Assembly (NCBI GenBank): GCA_902806565.1 | Contig: CADCXA010000030.1 | Location: 682,001-746,000, forward strand | Source of the DNA: Hypoxylon rubiginosum | Lineage: Eukaryota > Ascomycota > Sordariomycetes > Xylariales > Hypoxylaceae | Direction of reading: 5' to 3' | DNA length: 64,000 bases | Shown: positions 59,806 to 64,000 of the stretch, in pieces | Numbering within the stretch: the stretch's first letter is position 1 | Layout of the letters: every line of letters starts with the position of its first letter | Notes under the pieces: generated by a model | Database searches by the model: none | The model's input: the letters and a program-made list of their open reading frames with translations, nothing else | Told to the model about the DNA's origin: nothing | Made by a program: the position numbers and the translations under genes

Positions 59806-62359
59806 CTTTCGTGGCTTGTTTTAGTGGTCCTAGGGGACGAGGACGGAACTCCTAGAAGAGTTTTCGACAAGCCCCACTGGATCCTCCTTTTACCAAGGCC
59901 AAATATCAGTCAATGACTCGATATCCGGACCGAGATTTCGTAGCATCAGAAAGAACAACGAGAAACCGGAAAAGGGGCGAATATGAGATGAATCTGCGAT
60001 TAACGACGCATCCTCGGCTTTTCTCGAGGCTTTAACTAATCAGTATTCCTTAGCTGTGAGACTAGACTAAAACTAGGTAATTAGTATGACATTCATAATG
60101 AAACACATCCATAAAGGAGGGATGGTACGTGGTGAAACTAGAGGGCCTTTACTCTAGATGTCTAGATGCTTACCTCTTAGCAACGTATAAGGCACAGCAG
60201 ACGTTCCTCGACTCCGGAACGTCCAATGCACCAAATAGGTAGCCTGTCGATAGAAAACTCGACACGATTCCGTGCTAGTGAACTTGTATAAAGAAGTTTT
60301 TAGTGTAAAGAAAAACCGCGCAGTAAACACCCGCTTCGAGTCGTAGAAAAGTAACTGGCCATCAACTTTTGCCAGAGAAGCTGGCCAGCCATTTTATAAA
60401 GATATACATAATGCCTCGAGAAAAGCCGAAAGAAGAAGGACTGAAGCGTTGGCTCTCCAAGATAGCGAGCCGAAAAGTTAGCGATGCCTAGGTTCGACAT
60501 CAATCACGGCCAAAAAGGGGGTGCGCTGTAATGATCACAAATCAAAAATTCGTCCAATCCGGGGAAACCCAGCTGTTCGCCCCCGTCCACTTTTTGCCCT
60601 GCTCCCCTGGGACGAGTCTAACCGCCCGCGGGAAGTCGTCAGAATCGTACGAGAGTGTTTACTAAACAAATAATCTTTTTCTTCCCTTTCTCTTCCTTTT
60701 CTTTTCTTTTTTTGGTTGATAACGCTTCGAGTCCCAACAGCAACACCCTACCTACATACACACATACATGCTTGGGCATACATACGTCCAAGACGTGCAG
60801 TTAATATTCTCGCTCTGCATTATGAACTAAGTCTGACATCGTGTATAGCGGTTCGGATTGCTGGGTTACACCCTGCTCGATAGCAAGAGTAGGACGAGAG
60901 AGCTTCTCCGGGGGTAAATGGTCGACTAAGTGGCCCTTTGTGGTTGACTACCTAGCACTTAGACATGTATATTTTTATAGAGTAAACCTAGAAAATATGT
61001 TGTTGTCATATTATATGGAAGATCATTGGCCCAGCATATATATAGACAGGGTAGTATGATAAGATGGGAAAGGAGGGAACATGTCAGCTATAAAAAGCTC
61101 CCGGGACTAGGAATTTAAATGGGCACAGACCACTTAGCACTACCCTTAGGTACCTAGGTCCTGAATCCAACCCCTTTTTAGTGTCAAACTTCTCATCACT
61201 ACCTCTTATCACTACTTATTACTCTGCTTAGGTATCTCGCAGGGTATCAAAAAGGAGTTAACCGACTTACACATATACCTAGGTATGTATCACATGGGCC
61301 CGGAAACATTAAAACTTTTACACAATTCTTCATATTTATTCTTGGTTGCTCGAGCACTGTATTCCGCTGTTCTGCGGTAGTGCTATCTATCGCACGATGC
61401 ATCTGAGCAACTCTATACATAGTCAAATACGCTACTCAAAGCCAAGTTACTCTCCTGCCATGCCCTGTCCGCCTTCCACCAGGAGAGTAACGTTCGTGTC
61501 CTTGACGAATTATTTTCCGGTTCCGTGTCATACTTCTCTTTCCTTAACCCCGAGCCGTCTATGCGTAGTGTCGTGAGTGCCGCCGAGCACAACCAGCGTT
61601 TGTCGAAGTTTTAGGGAGAAATGAATTGGTGACCATTTTCAATCTCATTTGAATCCATCAAATGGGATGCAAGTCCAGGGTCTTTATATTAGTATTGTTG
61701 TACCGCCGGTGTTCTTCGGGTGTGCGTTTTTGATGATCAAATTAGTGGTATGTGGGAGGTGTGTATGTGTAAGGTCGAGGCCCATATCTTAGGCCCATGT
61801 CTTAAGCCCAGATGGAATAAAACCGCATCCTAGCAGTTGAATTCCTCATCGGGGGGACGTGGGAGAGATGAAAGGAATCAGAAGGAAAAAAAACCCAAAA
61901 AACAATTGTGACCAAGTCACACCACGCCGTGCCAAAGGGGTATTGCGGTAACGAGCCTTCCGTGACAAAGGAAACATGCAAAGCAATGAAATCTATGAAC
62001 TAGAAGTTGAAGTTGTCGTACTCGTCGATGAACAAGGTGTCGAGAGGCCGAGCTTACTTGACAGGCTGCATTTATTCGCTGATTTGCATATTATCAGCAG
62101 CCTGTCTATCGTCGACATCCATGCACTCGATAGCTTCCTTGATGGCCCGTATTTCATCAGGGAGCTCGGTATCCTCAAGAGGAGGATACACAGAATCACT
62201 GCCTGGCATATGCTGGGCAGTCTCCATATCGTTGATGGCCTGCATCTGTGGAGCAGGCTGCATATTTTCACCAGGTTGCATTTCTTCAACGCCTACCATA
62301 CGATCGACCGACTGCGTCTGTCCGACAGCCTGCACATCCGAACAAAAGGGCTCACCGAC
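59806..62359. other. Intergenic, about 2.5 kb, upstream of DsbA-like gene and 3' of C2H2 gene
   Basis: Between 59.8 and 61.9 kb I see no supported gene. There is a pyrimidine-rich tract at 60668-60713 (as before many fungal transcription starts) followed only by tiny frames, so a non-coding transcript is possible. Palindromes lie at about 61146-61158 and 61276-61285. From 62072 to about 62335 the minus strand is open in a Met/Gln-rich frame that may extend the zinc-finger protein (see findings). Confidence 0.45.
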
Positions 62360-63870
<1,511 letters not shown>

Positions 63871-64000
63871 GTTGAATTAGATAACCCGAGTAAGGTGCGG
63901 CTACCAGCTGATATATAATTTTGACGGGCCTTTCTCGAAGGTTTGTAGACGTGTTCGATGGAGGGGTATCTTGTTTTAGTGCGATATGAAGTTTGACTTC
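63871..64000 (-). promoter_or_regulatory. 5' leader of the C2H2 transcription factor gene
   Basis: The last 130 bases upstream of the start at 63870. The window ends here, so the promoter is not complete. No motif is clear. Confidence 0.4.

Overview
This window comes from a filamentous ascomycete (Pezizomycotina). Most genes carry short introns of about 50-150 nt with GTANGT-type donors. The gene set is eukaryotic and fungal: HIR1, Cdk1 with PSTAIRE, an Mlp1/TPR-type nucleoporin, TFIIE-beta, a KRE2/MNT1 mannosyltransferase and tail-anchored cytochrome b5. Three blocks of extreme A+T content have the look of repeat-induced point mutation (RIP), and a short palindrome, TACCTAGGTA, is scattered through the non-coding DNA. 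I cannot name the species; a Sordariomycete would fit.

Layout. 1-1.6 kb: a broken NACHT-type NLR gene lying against an A+T block (1.64-8.05 kb). 8-13 kb: a sparse, accessory-looking stretch with one small secreted cysteine-containing protein and one UbiA-fold membrane prenyltransferase or terpene cyclase. 13.9-22.4 kb: a housekeeping run, all on the minus strand (GT15 mannosyltransferase, HIR1, Cdk1). 23.2-24.0 kb: a small A+T patch. 24.1-30.6 kb: an AlkB-like dioxygenase converging on an M20-family amidohydrolase, then a single-pass membrane protein with three six-cysteine repeats and a 7-nt microexon. 31.1-40.9 kb: a 9.8-kb A+T block whose two edges are an imperfect 44-bp inverted repeat, so it is probably one RIP-destroyed TIR element. 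41.3-47.5 kb: the large coiled-coil nucleoporin with a short uORF. 48.1 kb: an intron-containing tRNA-Ser(AGA). 48.3-51.4 kb: an SDR-fold protein without the catalytic Tyr/Lys and a class I O-methyltransferase, an accessory pair of specialised-metabolism type. After a 3.2-kb gene-free stretch come cytochrome b5, TFIIE-beta, a DsbA/FrnE-like oxidoreductase and a four-finger C2H2 transcription factor.

The window alternates conserved core blocks with accessory islands next to RIP-altered DNA, a typical arrangement in fungal genomes. All exon structures were worked out by eye from reading frame, splice consensus and remembered family sequences; no search or alignment was run. In every spliced gene the joined length is a multiple of three.
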